Shown piece by piece: positions 10,545-23,219 of a stretch of DNA of 64,000 nucleotides. This stretch comes from Iris pallida. Lineage: Eukaryota > Streptophyta > Magnoliopsida > Asparagales > Iridaceae. The DNA lies in NCBI GenBank assembly GCA_029216955.1, contig JANAVB010015600.1:35968497-36032496 (forward strand), read 5' to 3'. The first letter of the stretch is position 1. Each line of letters starts with the position of its first letter. The notes beneath the pieces were generated by a model. That model did no database searches, had not been told where the DNA came from, and saw only the letters and a program-made list of their open reading frames with translations. The position numbers and the translations under genes were made by a program.

Positions 10545-11113
10545 GATTCAATAAAGGGACAAAAAAAGATATAGATCGATAGAATAATAGGAAAGAGAAC
10601 AAGATTTGGGCAGTTATACTGTGTATTAGAGGAAGGTGTCTTCCGGACTTGAACCTCCCCTTAGTGTTGTACATTTCATATATATATACCAAAGTAACGT
10701 AAGTCTTGAACTTAGGATCTTATTTGTACAGACTCAACATACACATAAACACATTATAAGCATTTGATCGTATCAACAGTTGTGCACTTTCCAGCCATAT
10801 GCTTATCTCGGTTTCTTGAGAGCTCCAGAGAACAGCCCGAGTTCCCATAGAAAGCGGTCCCACTTTCACTCTCAAATAGGTGAATCTTTCTGTGTATTTT
10901 GCAATTTATATACCCTGCTTTACAAGCCACAGATTCATTAAGATTTTTTAACAATTAACATCTTATTTATTGCAGATCAACACTATATAGTAGAAGAATG
11001 GTTTATTACAATTACAATCATATAGTGTTTCCAGTTACACATCAATTTTGTTGTTACCCATTGAACCTTTTCTTGATGCTTCCAATCGAAGGTTGGGTTG
11101 CTTTTGAGGTGAC
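10545..11113. other. 3' untranslated region of Copia A
   Basis: AT-rich sequence between the pol stop (minus-strand TGA at 11116-11114) and the polypurine tract. I see no gene in it. A unit CACTATATAGTAGAAG / CATATAGTG near 10980-11030 forms a weak dyad. Confidence 0.4.
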
Positions 11114-14100
11114 TCAATCTATGGGCTTCAACCCCATTCCTCTTGCCGTCTCCAATACTTGTCTTTTTGAGAGACCTTTAGTTAGAGGATCCGCTAGATT
11201 GTTCTTTGATTTGACGAAGTCAATTATAATTACTCCACTGGACCGCAATTGCTTCACCCGATTGTACCTCCGACGCATATGTCTGAATTTTCCATTATAA
11301 CTTGTCCTTTGAGGCTTTGCTATTACAGCCTGGCTATCACAGTGTACAGGGATAGTAAGAACTGGTTTGTTCTACAGAGGAATATCTGTTACCAGATTCC
11401 TGAGCCAGTTTGCTTCCTCACTGGTGAGGTCAAGAGCTATGAACTCTGCCTCCATAGTCGATCTAGATATACATGTCTACTTGGCAGAGTTCCAAGCGAC
11501 AACAGCTCCTCCCAATGTGAATACATATCCACTTGTGGCTTTGGTCTCATCTGTATCTGAGATCTAGTTTGCATCAGTGTACCCTTCAAATACAGATAGG
11601 TATCCTCGATAGAATAATCCATGGGATAACGTGCCCTTCAGGTATTTCATTACCCTTTCTAAGGCAGTCCAGTATGAACTATTCGGATTGCTTGTATACC
11701 AACTAAGTTTTTCTACTGCGTAGGAAATATCATGTCTGGTACAGTTAGCAATATAGTTCAAATATCCAATTTGATGAGAATACTTCAGCTGAGCCATATT
11801 GTCTCATTTGTTCTTCTTCAACCTGATACTTGCATCATATAGAGTGTTTACAGGTTTAGAATCAAAATAGTTAAATCTTTTTAGGACCATTTCTATATAT
11901 GACATTGGGAGATACCAATTCCCTCAAAAGTGCGACTTAATTTAAGCCCTAAAATCACATCAGCTGGTCCTAAATCTTTCATATCAAAATTTTGAAATAG
12001 AAAACTTTTGATATCATAAATAATATCCATGTCAGTGCCAAAAATAAGAATATTAGCAACGTATAAGCACAATATTATGCATCAACTACCAACAATTTTC
12101 CTATATACACATTTATCAGAATCATTAATAGCAAAACCATAAGATAGAATTACCTTATCAAATTTATCATGCCATTGCTTTGGTGCTTGTTTCAACCCAT
12201 AAAGAGATTTAATCAATTTGCATACCTTGTGTTCTTGTCCTGGAACAACAAACCCTTCAGGTTGTTCCATGTAAATCTTTTCCTGTAAATCTCCATCCAA
12301 AAAGCAGTTTTTACATCCATTTGATGAACAAAAAGTTTATAAACAGATGCAATAGCAATTAACATTCTAATTGTGGCAATTCTAGTTACTGGAGAGTAAG
12401 TGTCAAAGAAGTCTACTCCTTCCCTTTGTTTGAACCCTTTAGCAACTAACCTTGTTTTAAATTTCTCAATATACCCATCAGGTCATAGCTTCTTTCTGAA
12501 GATTCATTTGTAACCAATTGGTTTGCAACCTACAGAAAGGGTAACCAAATCCCAGGTTCTATTTGACATAATAGAATCTATTTTACTATTAATGGCCTCT
12601 TTACAGAATAGTGAATCTATAGAAGACATAGCCCCTTGATAAGATATGGGATCCTCTTCAACAAGGTAAATGAAAAAAACCTTCTCCTAGGTTTGGTTCT
12701 CTTCTGGTTCTTTTACTCCTCTTAGGTTCTACTAGGGTCTCTACGTGAGAACTAGATGTTGCAATAGGAACTTATGCAGATATAGAAGATCTAGGGGTTC
12801 TATTTTTCAAAGGAAAAATATTTTCAAAAAATATAACATCCCTAGATTCCATAACTGTGTTTGCATCAATACCATTAACCTTACTTTTTAATAACAAGAA
12901 ATCTATAAGCAATACTTTTTTGAGCATAATCTAAGAATACACAATCTACGGTCATTGGTCCCAATTTTCTTTTCTTAGTAGAAGGGAAAGAAACTTTAGC
13001 AAGACACCCCCACACCTTGAAATATTTGAAAGATGGTTTTCTGCCTTCCATAATTCGTAAGGGGTTTTATCAGTCTTTTTAAAAGGAACTTTATTCAAAA
13101 TATGCATGCAGAAAGTAAGGCTTCCCCCCACAAACTGTCTGATAAACCAGAGCTACCAAACATAGCATTAATCATATCAACTAAAGTCCTATTTTTTCTT
13201 TCTGATATCATATTCTGTTGAGAAGCATAAGGGGCAGTCACTTTATATATTATTCCATGTATTTCACAAAAGGAATCAAATTCAGCAGAGGTGTATTCAC
13301 CCTCACGATCAGAGCTACATTTTTTTATTTTTCTTTTCAAGCTAATTTTCAACTTCAGCTTTAAAAGACACAACTTACTGAAAGCCTCATCTTTTGTTCG
13401 AAGCAAGTAAACATAGCAATATTTGGAATAATCATCTATAAAACTAATGAAGTAATGCTTACCACTACGATTAAGAATACTGTTTAATTCACAGATGTTG
13501 CTGTGAATAAGCTCCAAAAGATGAGAATTCCTTTCAATGAATGAAAGGACTTTCTAGGCTGTTTGGCTTGAGTACAAATCTCACATTTTTTTATTCCTGC
13601 TCATGTCAATCTTGGAAATTAAGTACAAATTTGACATTCTCTTTACAGAACTAAAATAACGTGTCCCAAGTGCCGAATATCATAGTTATCAACATTAGAA
13701 GATATTGCATTTGTAACAGAAACATAAGAAGAATCAATATTATTTTAAGTAGAATTCAAAGTACTACAAGGAATGTCAACAGAAAGTTTAAATAAACCCC
13801 CATAGACATAACATTTTCCAATAAAATTTCCGTTTAGGGAGTTTACAACTTGGTTACACTCAAAAACAAGTTTGTAGCCATATTTATTTAACAAATATCT
13901 AGAAATAAAATTTTTGTTGACGTCCGGTACGTGTTGTACATTATGGAAAGGGATGACCTTGTCCGAAGAAAACTTAGATTTACTCTTCCCTTTCCAAGCA
14001 CTCTAAAAGCACTTGAATTTTCCATAGCTACTGATTCGCCTTCCTCAATCTGTCGGTAGGAGGAAAATAAATCAATATTAGGACATACATGGACATTTGC

Positions 14101-14160
14101 CCCTATATCCAATCAGTAGGCTGATACAAGGTCTTAAAACTAGAACTTACATTCTGATCA
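11114..14160 (-). pseudogene. Copia A pol: protease, integrase, reverse transcriptase, RNase H (broken)
   Basis: In coding (minus-strand) order: protease/pre-integrase near 14112-13888 (MDIGANVHVCPNIDLFSSY); integrase core 13517-13095 (FIDDYSKYCYVYLL, SSDREGEYTS, ISERKNRTL, LWGEALL); RT with YGLKQAPKQWHDKFDKV near 12220-12150; then the palm motif YVANILIFG near 12060; RNase H from 11797 (IGYLNYIANCTRHDISYAV) through KATSGYVFTLGGAVVAWNS and NLADPLTKGLS to a stop at 11114. Several stops and frameshifts separate the pieces. The palm motif should be YVDD, so both catalytic aspartates are lost. The first integrase Asp (IHSD in relatives) is IHSN. The product would have made cDNA and integrated it. 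Confidence 0.85.
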
Positions 14161-14451
14161 TCGGTAGCGATAGATTCGGTCTCGGCTATGAACATGAGCC
14201 TGAGGAATAACATGAACGTCTGCAGCAGGAGTTCGACGATCAAGATTCTGAAATCCTTGACCCTTCTTCTTTTGCGGCATTACCTAGCAAAGTGGCCAGG
14301 CTTACCATAGTTATAGCATTCCCGCTTTAGCCCTTATCTTTCCTAATAGCAGGTTTTGGCTTAAGGAACTATTTCTTTGCACGGTTCCTGTTCTACGGGT
14401 TGTTCCTCAGTTGAAAGGGTTGGCCTTAGGCTTTTCCTTGGATTCAGCTAT

Positions 14452-15618
14452 CACTACAAGAAACTATGGTGTCTTACAACGATCGAAAACTATTTCAAAA
14501 ACTATATAATCCTTTACAAAAATAATCCGCAACAGTTATTGCAACCATTGTAAATTCGAGCGTTGCAGTTTTCTCTTGCAACAATTATAGAAGATTTTTT
14601 GCAACGTTTCTATAAATAGTTGCAAATAACGTTTTATGAAACGGGTCTCACATTAATGCATAAAGGTTATATCGCGTTGTCAATAATAAATTTGGCAACG
14701 ATTAACAAACCATTATAAATATTGAGCAATGCATTATGGTTGATAACAGTTGCCTAAAATATTTCATGCAATGGTTAAAAAATTGTTACGGACAATAAGC
14801 AACGGTCAGTATCAGATACTTTTTTTATCGCTACTGGGGCTCGAACTCTCGACCTCCTAGATCACATGCCTCCTCTCTACCACTAGGCTAGAGGCTCATT
14901 TGCATATAAATACTTATATTTATGCACTTATATCATTTTCATCAATTGAAGATTTTGGATCAATGTTAGTCCTTAATTATATTATATTTTTTGTTAGCGA
15001 ACAGGGAACCAATTAATGCGAGTAATTCTAATGCTCAAATCCCTATTGTGTATAAACAAAATTCAAATTGGACATTGAATTTGCAACGACTATAAATAAA
15101 CTGTTGCAAGATCAATATTTTTGTAATAGTTGTTTATTCTTTTGACAATGGTTATCATAAACGTTGTTATTTAACAAAAATTTTGCAACTAATAGCATAA
15201 ATCATTGTGCAATCATTACAAATAATAAGCCCACTCACAACAGGTTGCACAAATTGTTGCGCAACTGTTGCTAACAATGAGCATTTTTATAAGGCTTTAT
15301 GTAATCATTGCAAAATATTAATAAATTTGTAACAAATACTTAAAACCCTTGCGTAACCGTTGCTTATTCAACTCACTTTAACAACACTTTTATAAAACTG
15401 TTGCTTGACCGTTGTAAAAGAGAAAAAAGTTTAGCAAGCGTTTATGAACCGTTCTAAAACGTGTATTAGGCAATGGTTAATCTCTAACCATTGCAAATAT
15501 ATTTAATTTAGAAACGATTATTTTAACTGTTACGTAACTGTTACATATTATAGTTTCAGCAACATCCATATAAGTGTTGCACTAAAATCGTTGCACAATA
15601 GGGGTATTTTTTGTAGTG
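14452..15618. mobile_element. Non-autonomous CACTA (En/Spm) transposon
   Basis: The left end is CACTACAAGAAACTATGG and the right end, on the minus strand, CACTACAAAAAATACCCC. The terminal repeats share CACTACAA(G/A)AAA. The 3-bp TSD is TAT at 14449-14451 and 15619-15621. It is 1167 bp with no transposase. The body is crowded with TTGCAACG/CGTTGCAA-like motifs in both orientations, which in CACTA elements serve as subterminal transposase-binding repeats; here they run almost end to end. Excision would restore Copia A gag. Confidence 0.9.
14829..14895 (-). ncRNA. tRNA-derived (SINE-head-like) segment with Pol III A and B boxes
   Basis: The minus strand has TAGCCTAGTGG (A box, a full match to TRGYNNANNNG), then after about 33 nt AGTTCGAGCCC (B box, close to GGTTCGANNCC), then an A-rich run after CAGTAGCGA. 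The T-arm does not pair well, so it is not a working tRNA. It looks like a decayed tRNA or the head of a tRNA-derived SINE lying within the CACTA element. Confidence 0.5.
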
Positions 15619-16271
15619 TATATGTAACTTTTCTCGAATTCAGTACTCAGAGGTTCCTTATCCCTAGTTCTACTCTCTTCCTCAATACAAAAACAAACAA
15701 ACAATTCATCTAAGGACATGGATTCCTTATTGTGTTTCAGTTTTAAGCTAAAGGTTTTCTAAGAAGGAGGCAGTTTATTGATAAATACAGCAATCAGAAA
15801 TTTATCAGCTAGTGGCATGGCTTTTTGAGACATCCCATGAATAATGGGTTGCAGGGTGTTAGTCTTTCAACAACAGACTTCTCATCAACTATTTTAAACT
15901 CTATGAACCTGTTTACTTTGTAAACCTCAGAACATGCTCCTTTATTAGGGTATTTCTTATCGAAAGCTTCCCAAAGTTCTCTGGAAGTGGTAGTCATGCA
16001 GTAGATATCATACATCGTGTCAGATAGGCAACTAAGAATTTTCCTGTGATAGATAAAATATGTCTCGTTGTATGATTCTAATTCACAGGTCCTGGCAGGT
16101 TGGTGTAAATTAGGCAGCGTTTCAGGTTCTTTGAGAACCTTAGAAAGTTTCAGTTGGTTAACCAATAAGTTATCCTGCGCTGTCATCGTTTAAAATTCCA
16201 ACCATAAAACTTCTCTAATTTGGAGAAGTTGTGAATGTTGGTCGAGAATTCATCTACTGTGGAATTCATAG

Positions 16272-18682
16272 TGTAGTACCCCGTCCCGCTCAGTCAATCG
16301 GAGGAATCGAAACGCCGACGGCGTTCGGACTTAGCCTTACAACGGCGACTCGAAGACATCTCGGTCAAGGCGACCGCTCGCTCTGGTGGGGTAGTTTCGG
16401 TGAACTTGCCTCATCCTTGCCTTCACATAATAAAATGCATGTTTTCAACTTGCACAATAGGCTTGATAATAAAAGAGACGAATCCACATAGCTAAGGGAA
16501 TAATCTCGACGGGTCGAAATGAGTTAGAACATGGAAAACGTCCCACGGTCGGCTTAGATTTGGTGCACGGCGTGCTTTGAAAATGGCACTCGGTCCTTCG
16601 TCCCGTGGCTTGGGAGAAGGAAAGTTGGTCTTCGACACAAAGTTATGAAATAGCCTAAGTCATAGGCGTCGCCTGCGTGAATGCTTGTTAGAGCATGCAC
16701 GGTCCCGTCGAATTGTCCGACACTTGAGTTGGCCTAAGTCATAGGCGTTGCCCGCGTAAATGCTCAACAAAGCATGCACATTTCCATAATACAAGGCTTG
16801 GCATAGCCTTTACTCGTCCCTTGAGTCAAGTTATAGGCTCGATTAAGTTAGGCAAAGTTACGCCGATCGACCTAAGTCATTTCTAGTGCTGTCCTGCTCT
16901 TTCTGCGGTTGTCAAGTTAAATAGTCCCGCGATCCCAAGGCCCGTCATATGAAGTATGACTTGTGCGATAGCGTCGCGTAGATCGGAAGTCGGTTTGAGA
17001 CACGGTGGTACGGTCCTAAAGTTTTAAGGTACGGGCCACGGTTGATTTATTTGTTTTTGAAAAATGTCTAAACAGTTGTTCTTGAGTAGAGTGAAATGAT
17101 AGGGCAAGAAAGAAAGAAAGAAGAATGCTCACGACTGGGTCGTTGAGGCAAGAAAGAAGAATGCTCGCGACTATGGGTCGTCGATGCAAGATCTCAGATG
17201 TGAGAAGTATTGAATTTAGCCCTAAAGAGATGGTAACACTAGAGGTACAATGACTGTATGAGACGTCAGTTTGAGTCGAGTCTTGCATGATCATGGACAA
17301 CTTGTCGACAAGGTAAAGTTTCCCCGCACGGCAACCTGTGGCGCCACGGGACCGCTGCGGGCAAAAAGGAAAACAACTATGGCTCTGGGAGCCAAAATAG
17401 CTGCACCTGGGGCAAAGTATTCGGTGGACGCGGAAAGGGCTAGCTACCCAAACCGGCCCATCCTATACTCAGCTAAAAAGGAGTCCACCATGGCTCTGGG
17501 AGTCAGTGACCAAATCATATAGATGAGTCGTCATGGCGGCAATCTGCGTGAGTGCCTTTGGATTGAGTTGAGTTGCTGAATGTGTGTGTACAAGTTAGAG
17601 TATAAATGTTTGGGCTTAAGAATGGCTACAACATAGGCAACGTGCTTCGGCACGAGATGTGGCGTCGAGTTTAAGTTGTCGGCATATAAGTTGCATAAGT
17701 TGGTTGAGTTGGTTGAGTTTATGTCGGAAAACCGCCGCAAGGCAAAGTTGGTCGAGTGGCACTAGATTCACAAGTCTTGATTGGGTCGGTTGGTTATCAA
17801 AGTAGCACGGGCCGCGAAGCGGCGATATGGTTAAGTCCTAGTGAGTTGCGAGGCACGACCTCAATATGGATTTCGTAGTACGGTCACATGGAAAAGGAGT
17901 CTATCGTGTAGCTGCGTCTCTGATTTTGACCGTAAGGCACGACTTGATAGGTTAACGTTGTTGGCACGAGAAGTGGTCTAGAGACAAAGTATGAGTTAAC
18001 GTTGACATTGTAAGCACGGGATGGTTCTGATACACAAGTTGCGCTAAGGCGCCGGTCCTAAAACTGATCCTAAGGCAAGAGTAGAAAGACAGTAAAAAAG
18101 GGGACTATGTTGCACAAAGTAAAGTAAACGTGTTAGTTTTGTATGGATGGGCGAGGAGCTCATTCCACCAGTACAGTTGAGTACTGACACCCATATAGTT
18201 TACATGTGCAGGCACAGGTAGAAGCTCGTGGCTCGGGGCTCGCTTGGTTGCGTCGAGGCATGGAGTTCCTTGGCGACTCGAAGCGTGCAGCCGCATGGAG
18301 TAAAGACTTATACAGGACATAATGTATGGACATCTCCTTCCGAAGCTTTCGCTGGATCAAGACTTGTAATTGAGAGATGAGAGAGAGCTGAGTGAACTTG
18401 TAAAATGTAAGAAGAGTGAGCTTGAGTGATTGTAATATTGGCCTTGCGCCCCCAATGTAATCGTTGTTTCAATATCAATAAAGAGCTTCTTTGAATGACT
18501 TATGTTTTGTTCTAAATTCCGCTGCTACTATTCAATGTCTCCGCTCGGGACTTCTGTGCGACGACCCCGTCGCAGCCGCTGAAATCGGCCGTTATGGAAC
18601 CCGCCTTGCACGAGCGCAATCTAGGCTCGTGCGGCATCACGCCTTAGCGAGGACGATCGCTCCTACGGGAGCGGGCGTGACA
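16272..18682 (+). repeat. 5' LTR of the coding-less element
   Basis: Matches 20804-23219 with only scattered differences by eye. Starts TGTAGTACCCCGTCCCGC. AATAAA at about 18477-18482 within TATCAATAAAGAGCTTC is a likely polyadenylation signal, and the same context recurs at 23013, 46118 (reverse) and 55219. Confidence 0.85.
16651..16790 (+). repeat. Imperfect 79-bp tandem duplication with dyads
   Basis: GCCTAAGTCATAGGCG occurs at 16653 and 16732, each followed within 30 bp by ATGC(T)..AGCATGCAC. Both copies contain imperfect palindromes. The same pair occurs in the 3' LTR near 21185-21320, so it predates this insertion. Confidence 0.7.
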
Positions 18683-18685
18683 TAA

Positions 18686-18697
18686 TGGTATCAGAGC
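18686..18697 (+). promoter_or_regulatory. Primer-binding site, initiator Met-tRNA
   Basis: TGGTATCAGAGC, three bases after the LTR end at 18682; the standard plant LTR-element primer site. It fixes the plus orientation. Confidence 0.9.
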
Positions 18698-20803
18698 ACG
18701 ACTTTACGTCCTTGGATAACCGATTGAATTCTTTAACTCGTTGTTCCCGCAAACTCTGTTGCTTCCGCAAGTTGATAACGTTGGTGCGCTCTCTCTCAAT
18801 TGTTCCATGGGATATCCATACAATAAGTCTATCTATTTTTGCAAAACGTAGGAGAACAGTTTTGACAACAAAACAAAAAGATGGTTTGCGTAAGCACGGT
18901 TGGCTAAGTCGGGCTGGGCATATACACCAAAGTTGTGTCGACCTTAGCAAAGTCGAGTGCGGGATTCGTAATGTTTCGAGAAAGGATGGGTTAGAACTCG
19001 ATTGAGTAAATGTGGGATGACTGTTGATAGGGGTACTATCGAGCGACGATAACGTCGGTACGATATAGATGAGCGTGCTTGGAATTCGAGGAATGGTTCG
19101 AACGGAAAATTTGATGAAGTGGATTTTGATTCGAATGATAAGTTGAGGATTTGTTGAATGACTTCATCCCTGAGTGGTGTATGCGATAGCCTGATAGCCT
19201 CAGGGATGTCGATCGATTGATTGAAGAAATTGATGTTGTGAAGGATTCGAGGGATAATGATCGAACTTGAACTTGAATGTCGAGGAAATTATCCAGTCGG
19301 ACGATAACATCATTCGCACGACTCAAAATTTGGTTGCAAAGGAAGATCGTCAGGTTACGCATATCGTCGATGGTATTGAGGCGTATCAAAGATCGATATG
19401 CGATAACTCGGGGGTACTCTGACTCGGTAGATGGCGATCGTGCAAGTGTTATTGTTCGGTTGGATGTCATACTTTGGATTTTGATTGAGAGAAATATTGG
19501 ATGAAAGTGATCGTGTCTTGATGGTTACGCGGATAGCCACAACGTCGACGATCTTGTCTTGTACGAGCGCAACTCTAGCCTCACACATGCGTTGCGTCGG
19601 ATTTTGGGCGATCGTTCTGCGTGAGCGTTGACATGGTGATTCATGTCGCAGGAATGATCGAACTCGAAAAATCAGGACGCAGCAACGTTGATTGTCTCGA
19701 CTTATTGGCTTGACGCGAAGGTGAATCCGAGGATTAGTAGGACTTGGGATTGATGATTGAATAAACTTGAGGATGGAGTAAGTCCAATCCGCGCATCGAG
19801 AATGAATTAGTCTAGACATAAGACAAGAGTTACGTCCCGATGAGAATGATTATCTCGCGGGAGCGTGCATGGTGATTCGTGCCCACCGTGGATAATCTGA
19901 CTCGCGTGAGATCGGGGCGCAACGTTTTGTTAAGTCAGATGACCTCGTGATCGAATACGTGAATTGGGATGAATGACTTAGGAAATATGAAATATGAATT
20001 ATGGTTTAGAGATGAATCGTGTCTTAACGTGCTTAACTTGGAAGGATTGATAGGCGGATTATGTCGAACTTGTTCGAAAAGATAGTCTATGCAAGATGGT
20101 TTGTTGAACGAGCGATATTGATACGTCGTGAAATTTGGTTGAACGTAAGTTGAATTAGGATGGCTTTGCTGAATAACTCAGACCCCGTACGACGAATGTT
20201 GGGATGTGCGTAGGGAATCGATGCTCGATGTTTAGAGATCGGAGTGATACGAGCTTGGGTAGAAAACCCGTACTATCAACTTGGTTTGACCTTAGGATGG
20301 GGTCAGTGTTGATATTGTTGTTTGGGAACTGTGATTCCAATGCTGACGAATAACCTTAGTCAAAAGACATAGCCTAGCGGTTAGGCAGACGTCCGAGCGC
20401 GAAGCGATAGGAGTTACGGAGGCACCACTCGCGAGTCTCGGTTGATATGCACATATATCATGGGCGCCCGAATATGTGCACGATCCGACTCGAGTGGTGA
20501 CGGTGGATTCTCTATCACAAGGCTTGGTTGAAATACATGTATTTTGGGGACGCCTAAGATATATGCACGATCCATACTAAATGATACGTTGAATCAAGTG
20601 AGACTTGAGGAACGGGAAAGTGTCGAGGATTTTGAGATCGTGAGTTTTGAAGAAAGGATTGAGGATAGTGCGAGCGTGGCTCGGATTGAGGAAACGCATA
20701 GGCGTAGTGTGTGCGAGAGTTCTTGAACGTTGAGTAAAAGTGATAAGTCAATAAGTGTACTCAGTTAGTTTCGAGGACGAAACGTTTTCTGAGTGGTGTA
20801 TGA
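18698..20803 (+). other. Internal region of the coding-less element
   Basis: 2.1 kb rich in GAT/CGA triplets, with open frames no longer than about 155 codons in any frame and no recognisable domain. TTTCGAGGACGAAACG near 20769-20784 marks the 3' untranslated end. No good polypurine tract is visible before the LTR at 20804. The last 300 bp resemble 53150-53271. Confidence 0.6.
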
Positions 20804-23219
20804 TGTAGAGCCCCATCCCGCTCAGTCAATCGGAGGAATCGAAACGCCGACGGCGTTCGGACTTAGCCTTACAACGGCGACTCGAAGACATCTCGGTCAA
20901 GGCGACCGCTCGCTCAGGTGGGATAGTTTCGGTGAACTTGCCTCATCCTTGCCTTCACATAATAAAATGCATGTTTTCAACTTGCACAATAGGCTTGATA
21001 ATAAAAGAGACGAATCCACATAGCTAAGGGAATAATCCCGACGGGTCGAAATGAGTTAAAACATAGAAAATGTCCCACGGTCGGCTTAGAGTTGGTGCAC
21101 GGCGTGCTTTGAAAATGACACTCGGTCCTTCGTCCCGTGGCTTGGGAGAAGGAAAGTTGGTCTTCGACACAAAGTTATGAAATAGCCTAAGTCATAGGCG
21201 TCGCCTACGTGAATGCTTGTTAGAGCATGTACGGTCCCATCGAATTGTCCGACACTTGAGTTGGCCTAAGTCATAGGCGTTGCTCGCGTAAATGCTCAAC
21301 AAAGCATACACGTTTCCATAATACAAGGCTTGGCATAGCCTTTACTCGTCCCTTGAGTCAAGTTATAGGCTCGATTAAGTTAGGCAAAGTTACACCGATC
21401 GACCTAAGTCATTTCTAGTGCTGTCCCGCTCTTTCTGCGGTTGTCAAGTTAAATAGTCCCGCGATCCCAAGGCCCGTCATATGAAGTATGACTTGTGCGA
21501 TAGCGTCGCGTAGATCGAAAGTCGGTTTGAGACACGGTGGTACGGTCTTAGAGTTTTAAGGCACGGGCCACGGTTGATTCATTTGTTTTGGGAAAATATC
21601 TAAACAGTTGTTCTTGAGTTGAGTAAAATGATAGGGCAAGAAAGAAAGAAAGAAGAATGCTCACGACTGGGTCGTTGAGGCAAGAAAGAAGAATGCTCGC
21701 GACTATGGGTCGTCGATGCAAGATCTCAGATGTGAGAAGTATTGAATTTAGCCCTGAAGAGATGGTAACACTAGAGGTACAATGACTGTGTGAGACGTCA
21801 GTTTGAGTCGAGTCTTGTATGGTCATGGACAACTTGTCAACAAGGTAAAGTTTTCCCGCACGACAACCTGTGGCGCCACGGGACCGCTACGGGCAAAAAG
21901 GGAAACAGCTATGGCTCTGGGAGCCAAAATAGCTGCGCCTGGGGCAAAGTATTCGGTGGACACGGATAGGGCTAGCTACCCAAACCGGCCCATCCTATAC
22001 TCAGCTAAAAAGGAGTCCACCATGGCTCTGGGAGTCAGTGACCAAATTATATAGATGAGTCGGCATGGCGGCAATCCGCGTGAGTGCCTTTGGATTGAGT
22101 TGAGTTGCTGAATGTGTGTGTACAAGTTAGAGTACAAATGTTTGGGCTTAAGAATGGCTACAACATAGGCAACGTGCTTCGGCACGAGATGTGGCGTCGA
22201 GTTTAAGTTGTCGGCATATAAGTTGCATAAGTTGGTTGAGTTGGTTGAGTTTATGTCGGGAAACCGCCGCAAGGCAAAGTTGGTCGAGTGACACTAGATT
22301 CACAAGTCTTGATTGGGTCGGTTGGTTATCAAAGTAGCACGGGCCGCGAAGCGGCGATATGGTTAAGTCCTAGTGAGTTGCGAGGCACGACCTTAATATG
22401 GATTTCGTAGCACGGTCACATGGAAAAGGAGTCTATCGTGTAGCTGCGTCTCTGATTTTGGCCGTAAGGCAAACACGACTTGATAGGTTAACGTTGTTGG
22501 CACGAGAAGTGGTCTAGAGACAAAGTATGAGTTAACGTTGACATTGCAAGCACGGGATGGTTCTGATACACAAGTTGCGCTAAGACGTCGGTCCTAAAAC
22601 TGATCCTAAGGCAAGAGTAGAAAGACAATCAAAAAGGGGACTATTTTGCACAAAGTAAAGTAAACGTGTTGGTTTTGTATGGGTGGGCGAGGAGCTCATT
22701 CCACCAGTACAGTTGAGTACTGACACCCACATAGTTTACATGTGCAGGCACAGTTAGAAGCTCGTGGCGCGGGGCTCGCTTGGATGCGTCGAGGCATGGA
22801 GTTCCTTGGCGACTCGAAGCGTGCAGCCGCATGGAGTAAAGACTTATACAGGACATAATGTATGGACATCGCCTTCCGAAGCTTCCGCTGGATCAAGACT
22901 TGTAATTGAGAGATGAGAGAGAGCTGAGTGAACTTGTAAAATGTAAGAAGAGTGAGCTTGAGTGATTGTAATCTTGGCCTTGCGCCCCCAATGTAATCGT
23001 TGTTTCAATATCAATAAAGAGCTTCTTTGAATGACTTGTGTTTTGTTCTAAATTCTGCTGCTACTATTCAATGTCTCTGCTCGGGACTTCTGTGCGACGA
23101 CCCTGTCGCAGCCGCTGAAATCGGCCGTTATGGAATCCGCCTTGCACGAGCGCAATCTAGGCTCGTGCGGCATCACGCCTTAGCGAGGACGATCGCTCCT
23201 ACGGGAGCGGGGCGTGACA
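20804..23219 (+). repeat. 3' LTR of the coding-less element
   Basis: Starts TGTAGAGCCCCATCCCGC and ends GGGGCGTGACA, followed by the TSD CATAG. Polyadenylation signal context near 23013. Differences from the 5' LTR are mostly transitions, many at CG sites, by eye. Confidence 0.85.

Larger units (their letters stand above)
14161..16269 (-). pseudogene. Copia A gag, split by a CACTA element
   Basis: The start codon is plus-strand CAT at 16269-16267, reading MNSTVDEFSTNIHNFSKLEK; a TGA follows soon after, where relatives have Trp (NFKRW). From 16186 an open frame has the UBN2 gag pattern (ILSCLSDTMYDIYCMTTT, ELWEAFDKKYPNKG, FKIVDEKSVVERL). The CACTA element occupies 14452-15618; joining its flanks at TAT gives an in-frame SYIAESKEKPKANPF. 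A zinc knuckle follows near 14330-14280 as CYNYGKPGHFAR-CRK, where the second Cys has become Tyr and a stop interrupts. The 5' LTR-side leader is only about 70 nt once insertions are removed. Confidence 0.8.
16272..23219 (+). mobile_element. LTR retrotransposon without coding capacity (LARD-like, Gypsy-type ends)
   Basis: LTRs 16272-18682 and 20804-23219 (about 2.41 kb each) flank 2.1 kb of internal DNA. The TSD CATAG is perfect at 16267-16271 and 23220-23224; it sits on the start codon of Copia A gag. Ends are TGTAG..TGACA. A Met-tRNA primer site follows the 5' LTR. The internal part has only short random frames and no gag, protease or RT motif. Near its 3' end is TTTCGAGGACGAAACG, a signature of plant Gypsy chromoviruses upstream of the 3' LTR, so it is probably a deletion derivative moved by chromovirus enzymes. 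Related LTRs are at 45925-52574 and 53272-55410. Confidence 0.85.

Noticed and set aside
18685..19005. 106-codon frame starting at the primer site of the coding-less element
   Set aside because: It begins inside the primer-binding site, has no family motif, and competes with an equally long frame on the other strand.
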